This document shows positions 39,365 through 48,891 of a stretch of 64,000 nt of DNA, piece by piece. Every line of letters begins with the position of its first letter. Positions within the stretch are counted from its first letter, which is position 1. Location: positions 186,001 through 250,000 of the forward strand of contig CAKUPQ010000004.1 of NCBI GenBank assembly GCA_934675205.1, written 5' to 3'. Under the pieces are notes generated by a model. That model was not told where the DNA came from, did no database searches, and worked only from the letters and a program-made list of their open reading frames with translations. The position numbers and the translations under genes were made by a program. Origin of the DNA: an uncultured Flavobacteriaceae bacterium. Its GTDB lineage: Bacteria; Bacteroidota; Bacteroidia; Flavobacteriales; Flavobacteriaceae.

Positions 39365-41164
39365 TTATTCTACGGAAAAAGTTTTATCTATTAAATTATA
39401 CTTTTCATCGTTTTTATTTCTTACAAGTACTCCTACTTTATAATTTCCTTTGGGGAATTCAGACAAATTAAAGTTATTATAAAAGCCTGAATCGTCATAA
39501 TTACCTTTAAAATAGTCACTTACATCTTTTCTTTTCTCTTTTAAAAGTTCTGAAACAAAAGCATTTTCATTGTCTTTAATAAAGATTATCTCAATTTTAG
39601 AATCTTCACTGGATAATTTTTCATAAAAAGCAAAGCCTCGAATATTTACAGCCTCACTATCAACTGCAAAACTGTCAATTCCATATACAATTTCTTCCGA
39701 AAATTCAACCGCATTTAAATCAACAGATTTTATTCCCTGTTTATTAAAATCAATCAGGATACTTTTTGCATCTGACCTTACGTAATAATAATTTGTTTTA
39801 TGAACTATCGGAATTTCATTTTTTCGAGATAAAAGCTCCTGTCTTTCTTCTGCTTTCAGAAATACGGGAGAGTGTAAATTATTTATTTTACTCATAAAAT
39901 ATTCTTTAAGCATAAAGTTTTCATTCCCTAAAAAATTGACATACAACCATCTCACAAACACATAATTATTTATGGATAGTTCAGAATATTCAGAAATCGG
40001 TAATTCACCGTCAAAAACGATTTGTTTATTATCAATATCCACATTACTCATAATATCTAAAACAACCAACTCCTGAAAATCATTCTGTTCATTCAGATAT
40101 TTTGTGTAAGAAGCCATAAGAGGCAAAGCAATCAAAATGTAAAATACAGAAAAAACGGCAGTTAATTTTGGTCTGTATCGGTTTATGAAAATCAACGAAA
40201 CATATACCAAAAAAGAAAAGCTAATAAAAATACGAGGAGCAATAAAGGTTTTTTCAAGCAATAAAGGAATTGAAACTACGACAAACGGAACGCTCGTTAA
40301 AAATAATAAACCTAATAATTTGTTAGATAATGCGATGTTTTTTTCTCTGACAAACCTTATTAGTCCGTATAGAAGTACGATAAGAAGTGTAACAAAAAAA
40401 ATACTATAATGAATTGATTTGAAAACAAAACCTAAAAGATTTGTTATTGCATTCCAATTATTACTAATATTTTCCGAAAAATTATCAGAAAATACGGTCT
40501 TATCTCTTCCTCCGTAGTCTAAACTGAAAACCTTACTTGTAAGTAGTGTCAAAATATAACCTAAAATCACCGGTAACACGAAGTACGCTAATTGAGAAAG
40601 AACTTTTTTGGATTGCTCCTCAAAACAATATTTTATTAAAACCGTAAGAGCCAACAAGACATAAATCACGACAGAGGCTTGATATGTAAGAAGTGTTGCA
40701 TAAACTCCAAGTACTGAAAAGAACATAAATTTTTTGAAATTATCTTTCCATAAAAAAGGAATCGTAACAAAAATTACAGACAACCCCATCGCAAAAACAT
40801 CATATCTATACGACAGATTTTCTATCATTAATGGACTTACAAGAAGTAAAAAAGAACTGTACTTTAGTGTTTTGTTTTTTTCTAACTCTAAAACTAAAGC
40901 AATAAAATATCCTCCCAAAGAAATTAAAAAAGCCCCTAAAATAGTCGTATAAGGGAATAAATCTTTTACTTTTTCTCCTCCCGAAAGTAATTTCATTATT
41001 ATTGATGACAGAGGTCTTCCGTCCATACTCCAATCAAGTCCTGTTGTATATCGGAGCATATCATCACTGTAATACTTATTTGCTAACAGCAAAGGAAATA
41101 CGTACAAAAAAGCCCCTGCCAAACAAAAAATAAGTAATAACTTCCAATTGTTTTTTGCCTCCAT
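39365..41164 (-). CDS. GtrII-like glucosyltransferase, membrane protein
   Basis: A 599-residue protein with about ten membrane helices over residues 10-350 and a 240-residue soluble tail. LLANKYYSDDMLRYTTGLDWSMDGRPLS (in pieces) near residue 28 is the acidic loop of GtrII-type enzymes, in which the DD pair and the DGRPL motif are conserved. Gtr proteins transfer a glucose from a lipid carrier to the O-antigen on the periplasmic side. The GT2 gene next to it (41169-41879) is of the type that makes that lipid-linked sugar, so the two form a Gtr-like module. The soluble tail is unusual compared with Shigella GtrII. Confidence 0.75.
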   Translation of the reverse strand: MEAKNNWKLLLIFCLAGAFLYVFPLLLANKYYSDDMLRYTTGLDWSMDGRPLSSIIMKLLSGGEKVKDLFPYTTILGAFLISLGGYFIALVLELEKNKTLKYSSFLLLVSPLMIENLSYRYDVFAMGLSVIFVTIPFLWKDNFKKFMFFSVLGVYATLLTYQASVVIYVLLALTVLIKYCFEEQSKKVLSQLAYFVLPVILGYILTLLTSKVFSLDYGGRDKTVFSDNFSENISNNWNAITNLLGFVFKSIHYSIFFVTLLIVLLYGLIRFVREKNIALSNKLLGLLFLTSVPFVVVSIPLLLEKTFIAPRIFISFSFLVYVSLIFINRYRPKLTAVFSVFYILIALPLMASYTKYLNEQNDFQELVVLDIMSNVDIDNKQIVFDGELPISEYSELSINNYVFVRWLYVNFLGNENFMLKEYFMSKINNLHSPVFLKAEERQELLSRKNEIPIVHKTNYYYVRSDAKSILIDFNKQGIKSVDLNAVEFSEEIVYGIDSFAVDSEAVNIRGFAFYEKLSSEDSKIEIIFIKDNENAFVSELLKEKRKDVSDYFKGNYDDSGFYNNFNLSEFPKGNYKVGVLVRNKNDEKYNLIDKTFSVE

Positions 41165-41168
41165 AAAA

Positions 41169-41879
41169 TCAATATTTTTTAAACAAATATATAATTTCTT
41201 TCAGAATCTTAAACCCTGATTTCCAGCTCAATTTTGAACCATCAACATCTTTCCAATCATAAATCGGAATTTCTTTCCCCTTGATGAGTAAATTCTGTTT
41301 TTGTAATCTTATGAATACTTCTACATCAAAAAGCCACGAAGTTTTGAAAGGCTTATCAAAGGCTTTCTCTATAATATCTTTTGAGAAAAGTTTAGCTCCA
41401 CATTGTGTGTCATAAATTCCTAATTGAAATTTTAAATTTATGATTGTCAAAATTATTCTTCCTATTATGTGTCTGTGTTTTTTTCTTTGAATTCCGGAAT
41501 TCAAAAGCAAAATCCGAGAGCCAAAAACAAACTCAAAGTCAGAAGATTCGATTTCATAAACCAAACGGACAACCTCTTTAGAAGGTGTTGAAAAATCAGC
41601 ATCAAAATATCCGATATATTCGTATTTACCCGATTCATTAATTTGATTTACAGCTTTATAAATCGTATCGGATTTTCCTTGATTCTGTTTAAAATCAATT
41701 AAAAAACATCTGTTCGGGTAACTTTCGATTATCTCGGAAATAACTTCTACAGTTCTGTCTTTGCTTCCGTCATTTGCCAAATAAATATCCATATCCGAAT
41801 TCTCAACAAGATATTTTATCTGTGGAGCAGGAAGCCTTTTTTCTTCATTATAGCACGGAATTATGATAGCTGTTTTCAT
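41169..41879 (-). CDS. Glycosyltransferase family 2 (DPG synthase/GtrB-like)
   Basis: A 236-residue enzyme of family GT2. It shows TAIIIPCYNEEKRLP, YLANDGSKDRTVEVI, KYEYIGYFDADFSTP with the DXD, and a later QCGAKLFSKD and SWLFDVEVFIRLQ. The last two are typical of dolichyl-phosphate or undecaprenyl-phosphate glucosyltransferases. It lacks the C-terminal membrane helices of GtrB, so it probably binds the membrane peripherally. It loads a sugar on the lipid carrier for the neighbouring GtrII-like protein. It starts within four bases of the GT4 gene upstream. Confidence 0.88.
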   Translation of the reverse strand: MKTAIIIPCYNEEKRLPAPQIKYLVENSDMDIYLANDGSKDRTVEVISEIIESYPNRCFLIDFKQNQGKSDTIYKAVNQINESGKYEYIGYFDADFSTPSKEVVRLVYEIESSDFEFVFGSRILLLNSGIQRKKHRHIIGRIILTIINLKFQLGIYDTQCGAKLFSKDIIEKAFDKPFKTSWLFDVEVFIRLQKQNLLIKGKEIPIYDWKDVDGSKLSWKSGFKILKEIIYLFKKY

Positions 41880-43042
41880 CGTAAAATTTCCTCAAAAATC
41901 TGTTCAAACTTTTGTACGTGCTTGTCTATGGAAAAATGTTCCAAAACTCTTTGATAACCGTTTTTTCCGAAATCATCTCTCAAATCAGAATTATCAAGAA
42001 GTTTTTGGAGGTATTCAGCTAATTGGTTTTCGTTATTCGGTTCAAACAAAAATCCTGTCTGACTGTGCAGAACAATTTCTGTAAGCCCTCCGTGATTTGC
42101 AGCTACAACAGGCTTTTTGCAAAGCATTGCTTCGATAGCAACCATTCCGAAAGGCTCAGGCTCGGTTGAGGGAACAACTGCAATATCAACAGAATCCCAA
42201 AATTTCCAAATATCTTTCTGAAACGGAATGATTTCAACATCGTTTTCAAGTTTTAAATCTTTGATTTTATCTTCTAATTCAGTTAAAAATATTTCCTGAT
42301 TATCGGGAGGAGAGCCTAAAAAAACGAGCTTGATGTTAGAATTGTTTTTCAGTAAAACAGCAAATGCTTCCAACAATAGCTTTTGTCCTTTCCAACGGTT
42401 TATTCTTCCAACCAATCCTATTACGATTTTGTCTGATTCTACGTTATAAAAATCCTTTCTTATAGTTATTCTTTCTTCTGTTGTTGTTTCGGGTTTTTCG
42501 TTCACATCAAGACTATTCCATACAAAATCCGATTTAGCTTTAAGTTCGGGTGTTGTAGCCCAAAACCTCATAACCTCTTGAGAATCATAAACTATTTTGT
42601 GATTTGCCTTAATAGAAAGTATTTTGCTAAAAATAGCATTTATAACTTTTGGTTTTTCGATTACTTCCTGAATATGCCATAAATGTTTAATGTCATTTTT
42701 TCGGGCAAAAATAATTCCGATAAGAACAGCTAAAGTGTGTGAATAAACCATATCAAATTTATTTTCTTTATGAAGTTGGTTTAAAATTTTCAGACTTTTT
42801 CTGTACTCTTTTAAAAAGGTAATAAAGTTTTTTGGGTAGAATATTTTTCTGTGAAGCTTTAAAACAGGAGCTAAAACTACTTTTATTTGCTTTTTTTCAA
42901 ATTCATCTTTCAAAGGTCCTTCGGAAGGAAGAATCACAATCGGATTATATTTTGATTTGTCCAAATTAGTAACAAACAAAAGAATTGTTTTGTCAGAGCC
43001 ATATAATTCTGAAGATTGATGAAGTATAAGTATATTTTTCAT
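41876..43042 (-). CDS. Glycosyltransferase family 4
   Basis: A 388-residue GT-B enzyme with a standard GT4 arrangement: NILILHQSSELYGSDKTIL at the N-terminus, IVIGLVGRINRWKGQKLLLEA at the start of the donor domain, VFLGSPPDNQE, and EPFGMVAIEAMLCKKPVVA with the EX7E-type glutamates near residue 310. It acts in the cytoplasm on the growing lipid-linked oligosaccharide. The stop overlaps the start of the GT2 gene by four bases. Sugar specificity is unknown. Confidence 0.9.
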   Translation of the reverse strand: MKNILILHQSSELYGSDKTILLFVTNLDKSKYNPIVILPSEGPLKDEFEKKQIKVVLAPVLKLHRKIFYPKNFITFLKEYRKSLKILNQLHKENKFDMVYSHTLAVLIGIIFARKNDIKHLWHIQEVIEKPKVINAIFSKILSIKANHKIVYDSQEVMRFWATTPELKAKSDFVWNSLDVNEKPETTTEERITIRKDFYNVESDKIVIGLVGRINRWKGQKLLLEAFAVLLKNNSNIKLVFLGSPPDNQEIFLTELEDKIKDLKLENDVEIIPFQKDIWKFWDSVDIAVVPSTEPEPFGMVAIEAMLCKKPVVAANHGGLTEIVLHSQTGFLFEPNNENQLAEYLQKLLDNSDLRDDFGKNGYQRVLEHFSIDKHVQKFEQIFEEILR

Positions 43043-43044
43043 TC

Positions 43045-44292
43045 TTAATTTAATGTTTTAGATGCTTGTTTATTTTCTTTATAGGCTAAAAATGCCCCTA
43101 TCAGAATTGATTTTGCATCTATCTGATTATAAAATCCAAGAAAGACCCAGCTTGATAAAATCATAAAAAATCCTGTTCCGAGCAGCAACAGATTTATCTG
43201 TCGGTCTTCTGAGTCAATGCTTTCCCTCCTTTTAAAAAAGAAATATATAGTATAAAAATAAAAGCATAATCCTAAAATTCCTGATTTTAAGAAAACCGTC
43301 ATAAAGGAGTTATGCAAAAACGGAATATACTGCATCGAGCTTGTATGTAACCAAACTTTGCGTTTCAAGTCCAAAAAAGACCCGAGTCCTTCTCCGAAAA
43401 GTACGGTTTCTGTTCCTTGTCGGGTAACCTGTCTTACGGTCAATATATTTTCGTACGAACGATAATTATCGTGAAAATCTTTCCAATAGGCTGAATTTAC
43501 GTGAGTCTTGAAAGGCTCTGTCGGAGCAACTTTTACTTTGTATAAAAATCCTTCGATTCCTGTTGCCCCCCTTCTTGGGTTATAGTTATAAATCCCCGCA
43601 TAAACCAAACCTCCGATAATAGCAACACTTGCAAGAATCGTTATAGAACGCTTGTTTAGGATGAAATACCCTTTCAAAGCCAAATATAAAATCAGAATCT
43701 GAAGAAAATTTGTACGGGCAAAATAAAACAAAACAGAAGTAAAAATTATAACAGAAAACAAATAAAACTGTTTTTTTGTCAGATTGATTCCGAACTCTTT
43801 ATAAAACAGCAGTATCACAAAAATATAGGTTTCATAATCGTTAAAATAACCTCCGAAATGTCGTAAATTGTGAACTGTTTTGATGTTTTCAAAGGCAAAG
43901 CTATACGCTAAAATTCCCAAATGTATCAACGCAGACAAAAGCCCTGTATAGATTATTATTTTAAAAAATACTTTTGTGTTTACTTCGTTATTCTTTATAA
44001 TCTGATACCCTATTACTAATCCTAAAATGGGTTTAAGCAACATAGTTATATCTTTCAGAAAGTCTTTCAAGAGAGGATCTCTCGATAACCCAACCACAAA
44101 AGCAACTGCGATTATTGCGACAAAAGCCATAACAAGCCTAAAAAAAGAAAAAGAATATTTCAGACGAAATGTAATAAGTGCCGTAATAAGCCAAACCGAA
44201 AATGTCAGCTCATAATTTTTCCAAAACAAGACAATTACACATAAAGCATACAGAAACTGATAAAAGGTAGGTTTAGGAATCGAAAATCTCAT
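43045..44292 (-). CDS. Wzy/O-antigen ligase-type membrane protein
   Basis: A 415-residue protein with about twelve membrane helices. The long periplasmic loop (residues 240-330) contains TETVLFGEGLGSFLDLKRKV and MQYIPFLHNSFMTVFLKSG, in which the HNS motif fits the catalytic region of the Wzy_C family. It is either the polymerase that joins repeat units or a second ligase. The locus has two such proteins, this one in the middle next to Wzx-type genes and one at the end (36997-38271), so this one is more likely the polymerase. It lies one base beyond the acetyltransferase gene. Confidence 0.78.
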   Translation of the reverse strand: MRFSIPKPTFYQFLYALCVIVLFWKNYELTFSVWLITALITFRLKYSFSFFRLVMAFVAIIAVAFVVGLSRDPLLKDFLKDITMLLKPILGLVIGYQIIKNNEVNTKVFFKIIIYTGLLSALIHLGILAYSFAFENIKTVHNLRHFGGYFNDYETYIFVILLFYKEFGINLTKKQFYLFSVIIFTSVLFYFARTNFLQILILYLALKGYFILNKRSITILASVAIIGGLVYAGIYNYNPRRGATGIEGFLYKVKVAPTEPFKTHVNSAYWKDFHDNYRSYENILTVRQVTRQGTETVLFGEGLGSFLDLKRKVWLHTSSMQYIPFLHNSFMTVFLKSGILGLCFYFYTIYFFFKRRESIDSEDRQINLLLLGTGFFMILSSWVFLGFYNQIDAKSILIGAFLAYKENKQASKTLN

Positions 44293-44293
44293 A

Positions 44294-44971
44294 TTATTCT
44301 ATCGTTTTCAAGATTTTTGCAGGAACTCCTCCAATTACACAGTTAGCAGGAAATTCTCCTTTTACCAGAGCCCCTGCTGCTACTACACAATTATCTCCTA
44401 TTACAACTCCATCTAAAAAAGTAACTTTTGCTCCAACCCAAATATTGTTTCCTAATTTTATTCCAACCGAATTTACTCCTTGTTCTCTTATCAGCTTTGA
44501 GACATCTGTAAAATTATGATTCTCAGAATGAAAGCTAATGTATGACCCCATAATTACATCATTTCCTATTTCTACTCCTCCTGTTGCTCCTATGTGAGCA
44601 TAATCTCCGATAGCAGAATTATTTCCCATTTTTAATCCTTTTCCGAATTTTGAAAAATGACTCGTTGAAAGCACTTTTGAAAACGAACCTATTTTGGTGT
44701 TATCTCCCAAGATTAATTTTTCAGAAGCATATCCGTCAATTTCAGTATAGGATTCTATAGTTACGTTTTTTCCGAAAGAAATATTTTTTTTGTTAAGTAA
44801 ACCTACATTTTTTCCTACATAAATCTTTTTTCCTGTTTTAAAAAAACCTCTGATCAGCATTATCAACCTCCGATATAAAGTTCTGCAAAACAAACCACTC
44901 GGAATTCGCTCATCCACAACATAAGTCTTTCCCGATTTTACAAGTAGTTTTTTAAATAAAGATTTTATCAT
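44294..44971 (-). CDS. Acyltransferase of the hexapeptide-repeat family
   Basis: A 225-residue left-handed beta-helix protein with repeated hexapeptides over residues 55-215 (KNVGLLNKKNISFGKNVTI, IGNDVIMGSYISFHSENHNF, LGNNIWVGAKVTFLDGVVI, GDNCVVAAGALVKGEFPANC and GGVPAKIL). The HSENHNF loop supplies the catalytic His of the LbH acetyltransferases such as those acting on sugars (MaaT/WcaF type). It probably O- or N-acetylates a sugar of the surface polysaccharide. It has no membrane segment. Spacing to the Wzy-type gene is one base. Confidence 0.9.
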   Translation of the reverse strand: MIKSLFKKLLVKSGKTYVVDERIPSGLFCRTLYRRLIMLIRGFFKTGKKIYVGKNVGLLNKKNISFGKNVTIESYTEIDGYASEKLILGDNTKIGSFSKVLSTSHFSKFGKGLKMGNNSAIGDYAHIGATGGVEIGNDVIMGSYISFHSENHNFTDVSKLIREQGVNSVGIKLGNNIWVGAKVTFLDGVVIGDNCVVAAGALVKGEFPANCVIGGVPAKILKTIE

Positions 44972-45009
44972 TTCTGAAAAAGTTTTGTCAAAGGTACAAT
45001 AAAAGAAAA

Positions 45010-46272
45010 CTACTCTTTAAGAAGTTTATTATTACTGATAACCATACCGAAGCACAAGATAGTCATTATCTCGATAAAAATCATAATCAAAATAACTCCT
45101 AAAATTCCATATATTGAAGTTAAAGCAAAAATCATTGCCAACTGAATTAAAACCCAAAAAATAGTAATTCTGGTATAGATTACGTTTTTTTCTGACCCTA
45201 AAATAATTTGTTTAAGAGATGTCTGTATAACCAATAAAACCGGAATAAAGACAGCAGTTCTCAAATAACCTGTAATCTCTGCAACACCTTCTTTTGAAAA
45301 ATAAAGAACAATATATTGAGCTAAAACAAAAACTACAATCATCATAACTGTAACCAAAGCTAAATTCATCAAATTGTAATTTTTCCAAAATCTGAAAGCC
45401 TCTTTTTTATTTTCGTTAAGTAATAGCGAAACCCTGGGAAACAGAAAATTAAAGAATAAAAAAATGTAGGTTTTGAACATCACAATAATTTGCTCTACTA
45501 TCCGATAGTATCCTGCTAACACGTTTCCTCCTACGTACGAAATAATTATTACCGGAAGATATATTTGCAGAGAAACAAATAGTTGAGAAGAAAAAATAGA
45601 AAAACCTTTTTTGAAATTTTGAGTTACAGATACTCTCAAAAAATCCTTCGTTTTGAGCTTTAAATCAAATATGACTTTTATGAATCCGATAATTCCTGCT
45701 ATTATCATTCCTATTCCAAAACAGAGATTGGCAAAAATATAATCGTTGGTATCTTTAACCAAAACAAATATAAAAGCAACATAAAGTAATTTTGAAATGA
45801 TGTTCAGATAAGTTACCCATTTGTAATTTTCCTGTCCTTGCAAAAACCAAATCGGATTCAGAAATTGTCCTGCCAAAATAGATAAACTCAAAAAATATAA
45901 GGTTTGTTCATTTCTGAAATAAGGAATAATTTTAATCAAAAGGGTCATTATTCCTAAAACCGAAAGCAACATTAAAAATTTTGTCAGATACGTAGTAACA
46001 AAAATCTTTTTTAATGAATCGGAATCATTTCTGTTAATCGAAACTTCCCGGACTCCTATAATATCCGAGCCATAATCCACAAAAACAATCAGAAAAAAAG
46101 CCAAAGCAAACCCTGTTCCAATCTTTCCGAAACCCTCAATGCCACAGACCGAAACCAAATAGGGAGCAATCAGAAGAGGAGTAACCAAGTTAAAAACCTG
46201 TCCAATTCCGTAAATTGAAAGGTTTTTAATTTGTGGTCTTTCATTCAAGAATTGGATTCCCTTTTTCAGCAT
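45010..46272 (-). CDS. Polysaccharide flippase (Wzx type)
   Basis: A 420-residue protein with twelve to fourteen membrane helices in the MATE/PST transporter arrangement. Segments such as LSIYGIGQVFNLVTPLLIAP, FLIVFVDYGSDIIGVREVSI, NPIWFLQGQENYKWVTYLN and AGYYRIVEQIIVMFKTY are typical of Wzx proteins. It flips the undecaprenyl-linked repeat unit across the inner membrane. It follows the Wzz-like gene by 22 bases, and the acetyltransferase gene follows it after 38 bases. Confidence 0.9.
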   Translation of the reverse strand: MLKKGIQFLNERPQIKNLSIYGIGQVFNLVTPLLIAPYLVSVCGIEGFGKIGTGFALAFFLIVFVDYGSDIIGVREVSINRNDSDSLKKIFVTTYLTKFLMLLSVLGIMTLLIKIIPYFRNEQTLYFLSLSILAGQFLNPIWFLQGQENYKWVTYLNIISKLLYVAFIFVLVKDTNDYIFANLCFGIGMIIAGIIGFIKVIFDLKLKTKDFLRVSVTQNFKKGFSIFSSQLFVSLQIYLPVIIISYVGGNVLAGYYRIVEQIIVMFKTYIFLFFNFLFPRVSLLLNENKKEAFRFWKNYNLMNLALVTVMMIVVFVLAQYIVLYFSKEGVAEITGYLRTAVFIPVLLVIQTSLKQIILGSEKNVIYTRITIFWVLIQLAMIFALTSIYGILGVILIMIFIEIMTILCFGMVISNNKLLKE

Positions 46273-46294
46273 TATGATTTTTATTTTATTCGGC

Positions 46295-47218
46295 TTAATG
46301 CGTTGTAGTCTGCATTAAAGAGTATCTTCTGTATAGTTTTTTAGAGAAAACAAAAGCGACAAAAAGAAACATAAAAATCACAGGAATTTTCAGAATATAC
46401 GGAATCGGATTACTTTTAATATTCGTGATTTTCGTTAAATCATAAAAAACTTTATCCTGTTCTGAACGGGTAATTTTTAATTTGTTTATTTTCTCTAATA
46501 AAGATTGTTTATTATTCAATAAATCATTGGTTTGAGCTTGTGTTTCTATTTTTACTCCATTTCCTGCAATCGGGGAAGCATCTCCCAATCTTTCAAAAAT
46601 AGCATTTAAGTCCTCAACCGATTTTTCAAATTCTTTGATTTTCTTTTCGGTCATTTCAATCTCTATCTTTTGTCTTTCCAGATAATATGGCTCTTGATTT
46701 ATTTTATCCAAAAACGTATTCACAACCGACCCATTTTCGTCTTTTTCGTTGCTTGTCAATGTCAGTGTGTGGTATCTGTAAATTTTTTCAGCCGGACTTC
46801 CTTCTTTATATTGATGAATATTGATGTTATTTTGGGTCATAAATTCGGCTACTTTAACATTTTCCCACTTTTCAGCAACAAAATCAGCAACATCAATGAT
46901 AGGCTCTATTTTAGCACTATTTATATAAGGAAATTCCTTTCTGTCCAAATTTTTTGTCTTATTGTATATAAACGATGAACTATCACCATTAAGAGCTAAA
47001 ATAATGCGATGTTTATAGACTTCAGGAGCTCTGGAATCTAAAAAATACCCCAAAGCTACTCCTATAACAATCAAAGTAGCAACCACATATTTATTTCGTA
47101 ACAAAAAACGGAAAAACCTGAAAACTAAAAAGCCTAATTTGCCAAATAGTCCCATAAAATTATTCCGAAGAAAGTGTAAATCTATTTCCTGTGCAGTGTT
47201 CTGATTTTGGTTGTTCAT
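46295..47218 (-). CDS. Chain-length determinant protein (Wzz-like)
   Basis: A 307-residue inner membrane protein with a helix near residues 45-65 (NKYVVATLIVIGVALGYF) and a second at 278-296 (PVIFMFLFVAFVFSKKLY), enclosing a periplasmic domain with a coiled coil (residues 175-255, EIEMTEKKIKEFEKSVEDLN and onward). This layout is that of polysaccharide co-polymerases of the Wzz type, which control chain length together with Wzy. The N-terminal 35 residues are cytoplasmic. It is the first gene of the polysaccharide locus proper. Confidence 0.8.
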   Translation of the reverse strand: MNNQNQNTAQEIDLHFLRNNFMGLFGKLGFLVFRFFRFLLRNKYVVATLIVIGVALGYFLDSRAPEVYKHRIILALNGDSSSFIYNKTKNLDRKEFPYINSAKIEPIIDVADFVAEKWENVKVAEFMTQNNINIHQYKEGSPAEKIYRYHTLTLTSNEKDENGSVVNTFLDKINQEPYYLERQKIEIEMTEKKIKEFEKSVEDLNAIFERLGDASPIAGNGVKIETQAQTNDLLNNKQSLLEKINKLKITRSEQDKVFYDLTKITNIKSNPIPYILKIPVIFMFLFVAFVFSKKLYRRYSLMQTTTH

Positions 47219-47256
47219 AATTATTTTATTTTATAAGCAGTTGGCAAATATAATTT

Positions 47257-48801
47257 TTATTCTTCAATAATCACAAAATTATACGCACCCATATCAACGG
47301 GAACAGTTCTCGGGTTTCCGAGAATGTCATTTGTAGAACTGAAATTAGAGTTAGCTGTTCCTTTTGCGGTAGAAGTATCAAGAATCCGTAAATCGTTTAG
47401 AACGGGATTTACAAAATCAACTTTATTTTGGGTGGAGTTTTTGGCAATGATACTATTGATATAAAGTGTTACATTATCAAAATCGTACAACGGGTCATTG
47501 ACAAATCGGTTATTGAAATCAATAAATTTAATAAGCGAATGGGTAAACGAATAATTAAAAACAGAGTTTTCGGCTTTATTGAGAGTCAGTTCAATACTGT
47601 TCGAACCGAAAACAATACAATTCTCAAAATGAGCGTTAAGGGGAATAAATCCTTCTGGCATTTCGTAAGTATTGTCCAAAATAAGAGCTGGAAGTGAGCG
47701 ATGTCCTTTGTTCCAGTAATTGGCAATAGTTGAATGGGTAAAGTTATAATTTCCTCCGATGGTACAAGCAAGCGAACTTTGTCCTGCATTGTTGACAACT
47801 ACGTTAAATCCGTCTATACTGGCTGTTGTAGCCATAATTCCGAAGTTAGACGAATTATAAATCTGAACATTTTCTAACTCCAATGCACAATCTTGCACAT
47901 ACAATCCGACAGCAGAATTTTTGATAGTTGCATTTTTGATTGAATTAGTAGCACTTCCGCTTGTCAGCCATATTCCGAACCATTGTCCGGGAACGTCCGC
48001 AAAATAAGGTTCAAGCCTATCTCCTTCAAAAACAACAGGATTTTCGAGGGTTCCGTTTACCTGAACAGACGAATTGACTAAGGTAATAATCCCTGAACTA
48101 TCGTGAAAATGCACTTTTGCTCCTTCCTGAATTTCTAATGTTTTCCCATTCGGAACAGCTGCAAATCCGTAAACGACATACGGTTTTTGATTGGTCCAAA
48201 CCAGTTCATTTCCGTTTATTTCATCATTTTCATCGAGTATAAATCCGTGAACTCTTACAGCCTCTCCTTCTTCTGAAACACCTAGTACGAGTTCTTCATA
48301 AATTCCGCTTTCGTCCCTGTGGGGATATAGGAAAACCGCATCTTGCACCAAAGTTACAAGCTCGACATTTTGCTGTCCGTTTATGGAAGAAAACTCAATT
48401 TTGTCAGTATATAAAAACGTAGTTTCAGAATTGGCATATTCGTTATAATCAATGGTTGTTTCGATAAAAACAAACATACTGTCTTTTGCCAAAAGTTCTA
48501 CATTACTGAACGTTTTTCCCGACATTCCGTCCACCATCAATCGGTATTTGGAGTTTTCTCCTTCCCCTAATCGGATACTCGGAATTTTGATGTCTTTATC
48601 ACTGCTGTTATACACCTTTAAGGTATAAGTGCTCGACCCTATATTCGTAAAAACCGTATCCAAATAAACCGTATCACGAGAAAATTCGAGGTTTCCAGCA
48701 CTTGGTTCAAAATCAAAATCGTTACGACAAGACGAAACTAAAACCAAGATAAAAGCCACAAAAAAATATGAAAAAATCCGCATAAAAACTTTTTTCGTCA
48801 A
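47257..48801 (-). CDS. Lipoprotein with parallel beta-helix domain
   Basis: A 514-residue lipoprotein (signal ending FILVLVSSCRND; lipid site at the Cys). The N-terminal half contains an Ig-like segment (DTVYLDTVFTNIGSSTYTLKV and onward). The second half is a right-handed beta-helix with repeats such as ATNSIKNATIKNSAVGLYVQ, ALELENVQIYNSSNFGIMA and TIANYWNKGHRSLPALI. Proteins of this type are common in Bacteroidota and often lie next to polysaccharide genes, but their function is unknown. The longer start at 48801 is listed; the ATG at 48783 is equally possible. Confidence 0.75.
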   Translation of the reverse strand: MTKKVFMRIFSYFFVAFILVLVSSCRNDFDFEPSAGNLEFSRDTVYLDTVFTNIGSSTYTLKVYNSSDKDIKIPSIRLGEGENSKYRLMVDGMSGKTFSNVELLAKDSMFVFIETTIDYNEYANSETTFLYTDKIEFSSINGQQNVELVTLVQDAVFLYPHRDESGIYEELVLGVSEEGEAVRVHGFILDENDEINGNELVWTNQKPYVVYGFAAVPNGKTLEIQEGAKVHFHDSSGIITLVNSSVQVNGTLENPVVFEGDRLEPYFADVPGQWFGIWLTSGSATNSIKNATIKNSAVGLYVQDCALELENVQIYNSSNFGIMATTASIDGFNVVVNNAGQSSLACTIGGNYNFTHSTIANYWNKGHRSLPALILDNTYEMPEGFIPLNAHFENCIVFGSNSIELTLNKAENSVFNYSFTHSLIKFIDFNNRFVNDPLYDFDNVTLYINSIIAKNSTQNKVDFVNPVLNDLRILDTSTAKGTANSNFSSTNDILGNPRTVPVDMGAYNFVIIEE

Positions 48802-48843
48802 AAGTACTAATTTACATCAAACGTAAAAAATTTTGGTATAGTA

Positions 48844-48874
48844 TTTGAAAACTAAAATATTATAATTACTTTTG
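48844..48874 (+). promoter_or_regulatory. Promoter TTTG-N19-TACTTTTG
   Basis: TTTG at 48844-48847 and TACTTTTG at 48867-48874 with a spacer of exactly 19 bases. It fits the Bacteroidota housekeeping promoter perfectly. The predicted transcription start at about 48881 makes the ATG at 48892 the true start of the following gene. Confidence 0.85.
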
Positions 48875-48891
48875 TACTAATGAGTATAAAT

